NCBI GenBank assembly: GCA_026126205.1
Contig: JAHCJP010000003.1
Coordinates: forward strand, 186,001 to 250,000
DNA: 64,000 nucleotides
Direction: 5' to 3'
Source: Maricaulaceae bacterium
Lineage (GTDB): Bacteria > Pseudomonadota > Alphaproteobacteria > Caulobacterales > Maricaulaceae
Shown: one piece after another, positions 57,476 to 64,000 of the stretch
How positions within the stretch are numbered: the stretch's first letter is position 1
Layout: each line of letters starts with the position of its first letter
The notes under the pieces: model-generated
What the model was told of the DNA's origin: nothing
Databases searched by the model: none
The model's input: the letters and a program-made list of their open reading frames with translations, nothing else
Program-made: the position numbers and the translations under genes

Positions 57476-57564
57476 GATCTGCGCTGCTGATGACGGGCTG
57501 ACGCCGTGACGGCGCGCCATCAGCAAGCCTTGTTCTTCAGCGCCCCGCCAACACCCCTTCCGGC

Positions 57565-57600
57565 CGCTTCGCGGCCACCTTCCCCATCGAGGGGAAGGAG
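57565..57600. repeat. intergenic palindromic repeat, copy 2 (variant)
   Basis: ccttcccc (57578-57585) and ggggaagg (57591-57598) form a perfect 8-bp hairpin with the same ATCGA-type loop, preceded by the arm cggccgcttcgcggcc. It is the same family as the copy at 57414, facing the other way. It lies just after the glyS stop and could also act as its terminator. Confidence 0.7.
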
Positions 57601-57635
57601 GACGCAAACTCGCCGGCCGCAAGCCCCGCATCCCC

Positions 57636-59966
57636 CTACCCCTCGATGCGGCCGAAATCGGCCACGGCGGCGGCGGCGGCGCGGATGCGCGACAGCAGGC
57701 GCAGCCGGTTGGCGCGCAGCTTCGCGTCGTCCGCATTCACCGTCACGGAATCGAAAAACGCATCCACCGGGGCGCGCAGGGCCGCCAGCGCCGCCATCGC
57801 GGCGGCGAAATCCTCGGCCTGCACGGCCTTGCGCGCCGCCGGAACCGCCTGCGCCAGCGCGGCGATCAGCGCCTTTTCCTCCGCCTGCGGCGGGGCTTTC
57901 AGATACGCCGCCTCCGGCTCGGCGTCGTAGGAGGCGCCGTCCTTCTTCTCCTCGATCTTCAGAATGTTCGCCGCGCGCCGGTAACCGGCCAAAAGGGCCG
58001 CGCCGTCCTCGGTGTCCAGAAACGCCTGCAGCGCGCGCGATTTCGCGGTGACGCGCACCAGATCATCATCACCCAGAGCGAACACCGCATCGATCACGTC
58101 GTGGCGTATGCCCTCATCGCGGAGGTGAACTTTGAGACGGTCAGCGAAGAAGGAGAGGAGGTCGTTTCGAATGCGAGAGATTAGAAGTTCGCGGCATTCG
58201 TCGTGCCATCGGATTGTCTCATCTCGATCCGATGTTTTGGGTGGTTTTCGGGTAAATTCCCCAAGCGTCGTTCGATGATATTCGTCGCCAAACTTAACAT
58301 CCATATAGGGCCAAGCCTTTTGGATGGCGTGCTCCGTCCCAGACCGCTCGATCACGCCTTCAACACCAACATCGTCAAACCATGCTGAAATCGTGTCGCC
58401 TAGCGAAACTTGAACATTCGTCGCGTGACTTATCCTGATCACCCCCAGCGCCGCGCGTCTCAGCGCAAACGGGTCCTTCGAGCCGGTGGGTTTTTCGTCG
58501 ATGGCCCAGAAACCGACGAGGGTATCCAGCTTGTCGGCAAGCGCCACGGCGGCGCTGACCGGCGCCGTGGGAACGGCGTCGCCAAGCCCCTGAGGTTTGT
58601 AGTGATCCCTGATAGCATCTGCGACGGCTATCGCTTGTTTGGCTTCGCTCCCCTGAACGCCGATTGAGGCATCATGGGTGAATGCACTAGGCCCAACCGA
58701 TGCGACATACAGGCCATGACTATGACGATGTAGGTAACGCCCCATCACGCCCTGAAGCTCCGGAAACTCATAGACCATTTCCGAGACCAGATCGGCCTTG
58801 GCCAGTTTCGCCGCCCGCTCGGCCAGTTCCGGGTCGGCGCCCACCGCCGGGGCCAGCTCGCGCGCCAGCGCCGCCACCCGCGCCGTCTTGTCGGCCATGC
58901 TGCCCAAATCGTTGTGGAAGGTGACGGCGGAGAGCTTTTCCGCCATCGCAGACAGGCCTGTCGCCCGGTCATTGTCCCAGAAATAGCGGGCGTCGTTCAG
59001 CCGCGCCGACAGCACGCGGGCGTTGCCGGCGGCGATGGCCTCACCCCCGTCCGGCGCGACCTGGTTGGCGATGACGACGAATTTCGGGGCGAGCGCGCCG
59101 GTTTCCGGATCGCGCACCGCGAAATATTTCTGGTGCGTCTTCATGGAAAGGCGGACCGCCTCTGGCGGCAGGTCCAGAAACTCCGCCGCCATGTCGCCCA
59201 GCAGCGCGACCGGCCATTCGGCGAGGCCCGCCAGTTCGGCCAGCAGGCCCTCGTCCTCGAGCAGCTCCAGACCGGCGTTCGAACATACGGCCCGCGCCTG
59301 TTCGAGGATGATGCGTTTGCGCTCCCCGGCGCGCAGGATCACATGCCCCTTCTCGCGCAGGGTTTTTTCATAATCCGCGAAGTCCTTGACCACGAACGGC
59401 CCCGGCCCGTGAACGCGGTGGCCCTCGGTCTCATTTCCGGCCTTGATGCCGAACACCTCGGCCGGAACCACGGCGCCGCCGAACAGGCACAGGATGCGGC
59501 GCAGGGGGCGCACCCAGCGCTGGGCGCGCGCGCCCTCGCCGAACTTCATCGATTTCGGCCATGGAAAACCGCGCGCGATGGCGGGCACCGCCTCGGCGAT
59601 CACGTCCGCCGTTTTCCGCCCCGGCCGTCCGATCACCGCGACGTAATACGGCCCCTTGCCGTCATCGCGCGTTTCGCACTGCTCAAGGCTGTCCAGCCCG
59701 GCGGAGCGCAGAAAACCCTCTATCGCCTTGTCCGGCGCGCCCTGTCGCGGGCCCTTGCGCTCCTCGCGCACGGCCTCGGTCGCCTCGGGCAGGCCCTCGA
59801 CCACCGCCGTCAGCCGCCGCGGCCCGGCGAAGGTTTCAAGGCTGTCCCATTGCAGGCCCGCCTGTTCCAGCGCCTCGCCCAGCAGGCGGGCAAGATCGCC
59901 CTCGGCCCGCGCCTGCATCCGCGCCGGGATCTCCTCTGACAGTATTTCAAGCAGAAGCTGGGCCAT
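57636..59966 (-). CDS. glyS: glycyl-tRNA synthetase, beta subunit
   Basis: A 776-residue protein with the GlyS N-terminus (MAQLLLEILSEEIPARMQ), the RRLTAVVEGLPE region, DHYKPQGLGDAVPTAPVSAAV and DKLDTLVGFWAIDEKPTGSKDPFALRRAALGVIR motifs (given in parts), and a C-terminal anticodon-binding domain. It completes the alpha2beta2 synthetase with GlyQ. It is longer than most alphaproteobacterial GlyS proteins, and two stretches (58080-58440 and 58560-58740) are much lower in GC than the rest. They coincide with the extra residues YLHRHSHGLYVASVGPSAF and ISHATNVQVSLGDT. The enzyme should be active since the frame is intact. Confidence 0.95.
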   Translation of the reverse strand: MAQLLLEILSEEIPARMQARAEGDLARLLGEALEQAGLQWDSLETFAGPRRLTAVVEGLPEATEAVREERKGPRQGAPDKAIEGFLRSAGLDSLEQCETRDDGKGPYYVAVIGRPGRKTADVIAEAVPAIARGFPWPKSMKFGEGARAQRWVRPLRRILCLFGGAVVPAEVFGIKAGNETEGHRVHGPGPFVVKDFADYEKTLREKGHVILRAGERKRIILEQARAVCSNAGLELLEDEGLLAELAGLAEWPVALLGDMAAEFLDLPPEAVRLSMKTHQKYFAVRDPETGALAPKFVVIANQVAPDGGEAIAAGNARVLSARLNDARYFWDNDRATGLSAMAEKLSAVTFHNDLGSMADKTARVAALARELAPAVGADPELAERAAKLAKADLVSEMVYEFPELQGVMGRYLHRHSHGLYVASVGPSAFTHDASIGVQGSEAKQAIAVADAIRDHYKPQGLGDAVPTAPVSAAVALADKLDTLVGFWAIDEKPTGSKDPFALRRAALGVIRISHATNVQVSLGDTISAWFDDVGVEGVIERSGTEHAIQKAWPYMDVKFGDEYHRTTLGEFTRKPPKTSDRDETIRWHDECRELLISRIRNDLLSFFADRLKVHLRDEGIRHDVIDAVFALGDDDLVRVTAKSRALQAFLDTEDGAALLAGYRRAANILKIEEKKDGASYDAEPEAAYLKAPPQAEEKALIAALAQAVPAARKAVQAEDFAAAMAALAALRAPVDAFFDSVTVNADDAKLRANRLRLLSRIRAAAAAVADFGRIEG

Positions 59967-59989
59967 CAGCGCGTCCCCGCCATCTGGAA

Positions 59990-60104
59990 CCCTCGCCCTT
60001 CGTGGCCCGCTTCGCGAGACTCCTCAGGGTGAGGGTGAAAACGCCAACACCCCTCATCCTGAGGTGCGATGCGCCGCAGGCGCAGAGCCACGAAGGACGA
60101 GGGG
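59990..60104. repeat. inverted-repeat-bounded intergenic element (MITE-like)
   Basis: ctcgcccttcgtggc (59992-60006) and gccacgaaggacgag (60087-60101) are near-perfect inverse copies bounding about 115 bp. Inside lie a second pair, cctcagggtgagg and cctcatcctgagg. The whole resembles the ACGAAGGACGAGG-type dispersed repeats common in alphaproteobacterial intergenic DNA. It sits between glyS and glyQ. Confidence 0.7.
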
Positions 60105-60144
60105 ACAAGGTCAGGCGCGCCAGCCATGAGGGCGCCGGCGATTC

Positions 60145-60193
60145 CCACCCCTCCCCCGGCCTGCGGCCGGACCCTCCCCGTCAAGGGGAGGGA
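60145..60193. repeat. intergenic palindromic repeat, copy 3
   Basis: ccctcccc (60172-60179) and ggggaggg (60185-60192) form the hairpin, with the second arm acccctcccccggcctgcgg before it. Its reverse complement follows the same order as the copy at 57414, so it is the same repeat family inverted. It lies in the gap between glyQ and glyS. Confidence 0.72.
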
Positions 60194-60216
60194 TGAAAGG
60201 ATCGCGCCCGCAAGGC

Positions 60217-61098
60217 TCATCGCGCGTCCTCCGCCGCCACCCAGGCCTCGGCGCAGCCCCTGGCCAGATCGCGCACCCGCGCGATCCAGCCCGCGCGCTC
60301 GGCCACCGAAATCGCCCCGCGCGCATCGACCAGGTTGAACAGGTGCGACGCCTTCAGACAGAAGTCATAGGCCGGCAGCGGCAAGGGCGGCGACAGCGCC
60401 AGCAGCGCCTGGCACTGGCGCTCGGCGGCCTTGAAGCCCTCGATCAGCGTCTCGACGTCGGCATGTTCGAAATTGAAGGCCGAGAACTGGCGCTCGTTCT
60501 CCAGAAACACCTCGCCATAGCTCAGCCCGGCGCCGTTAAAATCGAGGTCATAGACATTGTCGACGCCCTGCACATACATGGCCAGGCGCTCCAGCCCATA
60601 GGTCAGCTCGCCCGATACCAGCGCCACGTCCAGCCCGCCGACCTGCTGGAAATAGGTGTACTGGCTGACCTCCATGCCGTCGCACCACACCTCCCAGCCC
60701 AGCCCCCAGGCGCCGACGGTGGGGTTTTCCCAGTCGTCCTCCACGAAGCGCACGTCGTGCAGCGCGCGGTCGACGCCGATGGCGTCCAGCGATCCCAGAT
60801 AAAGCTCCTGCAGATCGGCCGGGGACGGCTTCAGGATCACCTGGAACTGGTAATAGTGCTGCAGCCGGTTGGGGTTCTCGCCATAGCGCCCGTCGCCGGG
60901 CCGCCGCGAGGGCTGGACATAGGCGGCGCGCCACGGGCGGGCGCCCAGCGAGCGCAGCGTGGTCGCCGGGTGCAGCGTGCCCGCCCCCACCTCGACGTCA
61001 TAGGGCTGTAGAATCGCGCAGCCCTGATCGCCCCAGTAATGCTGGAGAGTCAGGATAAGGTCCTGAAAGCTCAGGGGTTTGCCAGCTTTCGCGGCCAT
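60217..61098 (-). CDS. glyQ: glycyl-tRNA synthetase, alpha subunit
   Basis: A 293-residue class II aminoacyl-tRNA synthetase catalytic subunit. It begins [20 protein letters not shown] and has the class II and ATP-binding motifs [30 protein letters not shown] and GLERLAMY. It charges tRNA-Gly together with GlyS, whose start is 250 bases downstream across two repeat elements. ATG 61098 is the family start; the longer open frame upstream is not used in relatives. Confidence 0.96.
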   Translation of the reverse strand: MAAKAGKPLSFQDLILTLQHYWGDQGCAILQPYDVEVGAGTLHPATTLRSLGARPWRAAYVQPSRRPGDGRYGENPNRLQHYYQFQVILKPSPADLQELYLGSLDAIGVDRALHDVRFVEDDWENPTVGAWGLGWEVWCDGMEVSQYTYFQQVGGLDVALVSGELTYGLERLAMYVQGVDNVYDLDFNGAGLSYGEVFLENERQFSAFNFEHADVETLIEGFKAAERQCQALLALSPPLPLPAYDFCLKASHLFNLVDARGAISVAERAGWIARVRDLARGCAEAWVAAEDAR

Positions 61099-61207
61099 GC
61101 GTGACCAACCTTGCGATCCGCCGGCGAAAGGGCCTTCGCAGGCGCGGAAAATTTCGCGGACCCTAGGCGGCGGACCTGCGCTAATCAAGCGTCCGGACCG
61201 CCCTTGT

Positions 61208-62065
61208 CTACAGCCCCCAGCGCGCCCAGGCGGCGCGGGATTCGACGGCCGCGACCAGCTGTTCCGACAGGCCGCCGGTCAGCCGCGCCAGCAGCCCCGG
61301 TTTCGGCCCCGGCACGGCGGCGATGCGCACCTTGTCGCCATAGCGCCGGCGCAGAACGCTGCGCGCCTCGCCGAGGGAGTCGGCGAGGCCGGCTTTCAGC
61401 GCCTCGACGCCGACATAGACCTCGCCCTCGAACAGGTCGGCGTCCTTCGGGTTCAGCTTCTCGCTGCGGCGCTCGCGCACCAGTTCGGCGAAGTCCTCGT
61501 GGATGCGCTGCATGATGCGCTGCAGCCGCGCCTTCTGGGTCTCGTCCTCGGGCGAGAACGGGTCGGCCAGCGCCTTCAGCTTGCCGGCGGTCTTCAGCCG
61601 CCGCTCCACCCCCAGCCTGGCCATCGCCTCGTTGAAGCCGAACCCGGCCGAGACGACGCCGATCGAGCCGATGATCGAGCCGGGGTCGACGATGATCTCG
61701 TCGCCCGCGCAGGCGATCATGTAGCCGCCGGAGGCGGCGACGTCCTCGCAGAACACCAGCACCGGTTTCTTCTTCTCTTCGCTGAGCGCCCGGATGCGGT
61801 CATGGATCAGCCGCGCCTGCACCGGGCTGCCGCCGGGGGAGTTGATGACGATGGCCACGGCCTGCGCCTTTTTCGGCGCGAAGGCGCGGTCGAGCATTTT
61901 CTCGACGCCGTTGAGCGACAGGTTGCGGCCGCCGCGCGGGCCGGCGCCCTCAGGCGCGATCACCCCTTCCAGCCGCACCAGCGTCACCAGCGGCGCCTTG
62001 CCGCCGGTCAAACGGCGAAAGGGAGCGGCGAGCAGCGATCCGATACGCGAGAGAAATCCGGTCAT
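61208..62065 (-). CDS. S49-family serine peptidase (SppA/SohB-like)
   Basis: A 285-residue protease. [11 protein letters not shown] and [14 protein letters not shown] contain the nucleophile Ser (about 112), and the Lys of the Ser/Lys dyad lies in [13 protein letters not shown] (about 160-164). Unlike full-length SppA it has only one protease unit, and no clear N-terminal membrane anchor. S49 peptidases clear signal peptides or act on membrane proteins. AGGGAAGG precedes ATG 62065. Confidence 0.9.
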   Translation of the reverse strand: MTGFLSRIGSLLAAPFRRLTGGKAPLVTLVRLEGVIAPEGAGPRGGRNLSLNGVEKMLDRAFAPKKAQAVAIVINSPGGSPVQARLIHDRIRALSEEKKKPVLVFCEDVAASGGYMIACAGDEIIVDPGSIIGSIGVVSAGFGFNEAMARLGVERRLKTAGKLKALADPFSPEDETQKARLQRIMQRIHEDFAELVRERRSEKLNPKDADLFEGEVYVGVEALKAGLADSLGEARSVLRRRYGDKVRIAAVPGPKPGLLARLTGGLSEQLVAAVESRAAWARWGL

Positions 62066-62096
62066 GCCTTCCCTGTCCCCGCTGCCGCGCCGTCCG

Positions 62097-62822
62097 TCAA
62101 GCCATGGCCAGCGCGGCGCGTCCGCGCAGGATCGCCTCGGCCCCGGCGGAATACTTGCCGCCCGCATCGTCGTGAAGAACCAGCGGCGGCAGCAGCGTCA
62201 GCGGCCCCCGGCTCCCCAGCCGCGCCGTGACGATCACCCGCTTGGCCGGCTGATCGGCGCGCGGATGCACGGGCTTTACCGCCACATCGCCGAACCGGCC
62301 GTCCAGCAGCCCCAGGATCTCCGCCAGCCGGCCGGCGCGATGGATCAGCGTCAGCCGCCCCTTCGGCTTCAGCGCCCCGGCGGCGGCGGCGATCCAAACC
62401 GGCAGCGGCGCGGCGCCGGACAGGTGCGCGGCGCGTTTTTCAGGCCTGGGGGGCCGGATGGCGCCTGGAGTGTCAAAGAAAGGGGGGTTGAAGAATACCT
62501 GGTCGAAGGATGTTTTGACCAATAGAGCCCCCACGTCGTCCTGCAGGATATCCACGCGATCCGCCATGCCGTTCGCCGCGGCGTTGTCGCGCGCCAGGGC
62601 GGCCATGGCCGGGTCTTTCTCCACGCCCGTGAAACGGCCGTCAGGCAGGCGGAAAGCCGCGCACAGCAAGGCCGCCCCGGCCCCGCAGCCAAGCTCCAGC
62701 AGCCGTTCTTGTCCGCGCGCCGGAAGCGCCGCGGCCAGCAGCACGGCGTCGATCCCGGCGCGGTAGCCGTCCACGGACTGGCGCAGGCGCACGCGCCCGT
62801 CCAGAAAGGCGTCCGCAGTCAC
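62097..62822 (-). CDS. SAM-dependent methyltransferase, TrmN6-like
   Basis: A 241-residue class I methyltransferase. It has the SAM motif LLELGCGAGAAL and the adenine-N6 catalytic motif NPPF, in the arrangement of TrmN6 (tRNA1-Val A37 N6-methyltransferase); the substrate is inferred from similarity only. Its start overlaps the DUF2007 gene stop by 4 bases, and the S49 peptidase gene follows after 31 bases. Confidence 0.85.
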   Translation of the reverse strand: MTADAFLDGRVRLRQSVDGYRAGIDAVLLAAALPARGQERLLELGCGAGAALLCAAFRLPDGRFTGVEKDPAMAALARDNAAANGMADRVDILQDDVGALLVKTSFDQVFFNPPFFDTPGAIRPPRPEKRAAHLSGAAPLPVWIAAAAGALKPKGRLTLIHRAGRLAEILGLLDGRFGDVAVKPVHPRADQPAKRVIVTARLGSRGPLTLLPPLVLHDDAGGKYSAGAEAILRGRAALAMA

Positions 62823-63040
62823 CGGGCGCCCTCGCCTGGATAGGCTTCGGCCAGCAGTTGGCGCGCTTCGTCGGCGTCGTCGTCATCGACCATCAACCGC
62901 TTGCGTATAAAGGGTATTCCGCCGCCCAGCATGCTGGCCATGCCCGCGTCCAGAACCACGCTGTCGATTCCGGCGCCGGCCAGCATGGCCTGCGCCCAGG
63001 ACAGCTTCACGGGGTCGGAGGTGCGCAGAATTTCCTTCAC
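62819..63040 (-). CDS. DUF2007-family protein
   Basis: A 73-residue protein of the DUF2007 family, a small domain annotated as a putative prokaryotic signal-transducing protein. Conserved features are the N-terminal KEILRTSDPVKLSWAQAML and the C-terminal VDDDDADEARQLL. It starts at GTG with AGGGGAA upstream, overlaps the methyltransferase by 4 bases and is divergent from ispB. Confidence 0.85.
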   Translation of the reverse strand: MKEILRTSDPVKLSWAQAMLAGAGIDSVVLDAGMASMLGGGIPFIRKRLMVDDDDADEARQLLAEAYPGEGAR

Positions 63041-63148
63041 GATCTTGTTTCCCCTGCGGCGATCAGCGGCGGCGCCCGCCGCTTGCCGCAGGCGGGGCCG
63101 CTCCATATTGTCCGGGGGGTTATAACGGGCTTCAAGGGAAATCGGGGC

Positions 63149-64000
63149 TTGGACATCAGCGTCAGGACCAGCCCGGCCGAATCGGCCAGGGGCGGCGCCG
63201 CCGAGCGCCTGTCGGCGATGGCGCATGACGACATGCGCCGCGTCGATGCGCTGATCCTGGAGCGCATGGGCAGCCCGGTTCCGCTGATCCCGAAGCTGGC
63301 GCGCTATCTGGTCGAGGCCGGGGGCAAACGCATCCGCCCGCTGATCACCCTCGCCGCCGCGCGGATGCTGGACTATGACGGCGACGCGCATCTGAAACTG
63401 GCCGCCGCCGTGGAGTTCATCCACACCGCCACCCTGCTGCACGACGATGTGGTCGACGAAAGCGACCTACGCCGCGGGCGCAGATCGGCCAATGTCGTCT
63501 GGGGCAACGCGCCCAGCGTGCTGGTCGGCGATTTCCTGTTCGCGCGCGCCTTCATGCTGATGGTCGACGCCGGCTCTCTGGACGCGCTGCATGTGCTGTC
63601 GCGCGCCGCCAGCATTATCGCCGAGGGCGAGGTGCGCCAGCTGGCCGCCAAGGGCGATCCTGATATAGGCGTCGAGGCTTATATGACGATTATCGGGGCC
63701 AAGACCGCCGCCCTGTTCGCCGCCGCCGCCGAGGTTCCGGCCATCGTCGCCGGGCGCGGCCGGGAAGAAGCCGAAGCGCTGGAGACTTATGGCCGCGAAC
63801 TGGGACTGGCCTTCCAGCTGGTCGACGACATGCTGGATTATGGCGGGCTGTCGGACAAGCTCGGCAAGTCGGTGGGCGACGATTTCCGCGAAGGCAAGGT
63901 GACGCTGCCGGTGGCGCTGGCCGTGCGGAATGCCGATGCGGACGAGCGCGCCTTCTGGGAGCGGGTGATCCGCACCCGTGAGCAGCGCGACGGCGATTTC
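63149..64000 (+). CDS. ispB: polyprenyl diphosphate synthase (octaprenyl-type), 3' end cut by window
   Basis: 284 codons of a trans-prenyltransferase are visible. The first Asp-rich motif is LLHDDVVDES and the second is LVDDMLDYGG; KRIRPLITLAAA is the isopentenyl-diphosphate-binding block. Enzymes of this type make the all-trans side chain of ubiquinone. TTG 63149 with AGGGA upstream is the likely start; the next Met is 24 codons in. It is divergent from DUF2007, a common alphaproteobacterial arrangement. Confidence 0.93.
   Translation, partial: MDISVRTSPAESARGGAAERLSAMAHDDMRRVDALILERMGSPVPLIPKLARYLVEAGGKRIRPLITLAAARMLDYDGDAHLKLAAAVEFIHTATLLHDDVVDESDLRRGRRSANVVWGNAPSVLVGDFLFARAFMLMVDAGSLDALHVLSRAASIIAEGEVRQLAAKGDPDIGVEAYMTIIGAKTAALFAAAAEVPAIVAGRGREEAEALETYGRELGLAFQLVDDMLDYGGLSDKLGKSVGDDFREGKVTLPVALAVRNADADERAFWERVIRTREQRDGDF

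Noticed and set aside
58080..58740. A separate gene inserted within glyS
   Set aside because: The GlyS frame reads through both low-GC patches without a stop and conserved GlyS motifs continue on both sides.

Overview
The window is high-GC DNA with tightly packed, often 4-base-overlapping genes. It looks like an alphaproteobacterium, probably near Caulobacterales/Maricaulales/Parvularculales. The evidence is the ispB / DUF2007 / trmN6-like / S49 peptidase / glyQ / glyS / ppdK / SleB-like hydrolase neighbourhood, the L25-pth-ychF run, and Caulobacter-like intergenic palindromes. The exact genus cannot be read from the sequence. No rRNA, tRNA or CRISPR array was seen.

Layout. 1-2.9 kb: housekeeping genes (acyl-CoA dehydrogenase start, TauE/SafE exporter, tadA, rluB, rsmD). 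2.9-11.98 kb: sugar-nucleotide supply. A minus-strand run holds rfbC, tkt, an AGE-family isomerase, manC and a GT2 glycosyltransferase; a plus-strand run holds rfbB-rfbD-rfbA (dTDP-L-rhamnose). 12.1-17.2 kb: ahcY, then cysQ convergent with cysD-cysNC (PAPS synthesis and PAP removal). 17.5-29.1 kb: surface-polysaccharide genes, namely a GT2, gmd-fcl-galE (galE broken by a 22-bp tandem duplication), an unusual 709-aa GT2/DUF115/membrane/coiled-coil protein, and a two-gene cassette matching the Campylobacter jejuni capsular phosphoramidate pathway. 29.1-35.6 kb: a mosaic of a decayed IS3, a low-GC ABC exporter pair, an IS5-family element, a truncated IS21 and a low-GC FkbM methyltransferase. 35.7-45.2 kb: phosphomannomutase, sulfotransferase, an exostosin-like protein, a phosphate transporter, ferredoxin reductase, ugd and a second ABC exporter pair. 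45.3-64 kb: core genes (rplY, pth, ychF, crotonase, MFS pump, an MNT/HEPN module, cell-wall hydrolase, ppdK, glyS, glyQ, S49 peptidase, methyltransferase, ispB).

How it fits together. Fructose-6-P can be taken to GDP-mannose and GDP-fucose (AGE isomerase, phosphomannomutase, ManC, Gmd, Fcl). dTDP-rhamnose and UDP-glucuronate are also made here. Several glycosyltransferases and two Wzm/Wzt-type exporters imply an ABC-exported capsule or O-antigen-like glycan. PAPS synthesis, a PAP phosphatase and a sulfotransferase suggest that it is sulfated.

Main discovery candidate: genes at 24440-29082 encode a three-part fusion (CTP:phosphoglutamine cytidylyltransferase-like domain, a degenerate second copy of that domain, and an L-glutamine kinase-like ATP-grasp/phosphohistidine module), followed by a class I glutamine-amidotransferase-fold hydrolase. 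These correspond to Cj1416, Cj1418 and Cj1417. This implies that the alphaproteobacterium makes CDP-amidate for phosphoramidate decoration of its glycan. The CysC-like fourth enzyme and a dedicated transferase are not obvious in the window.
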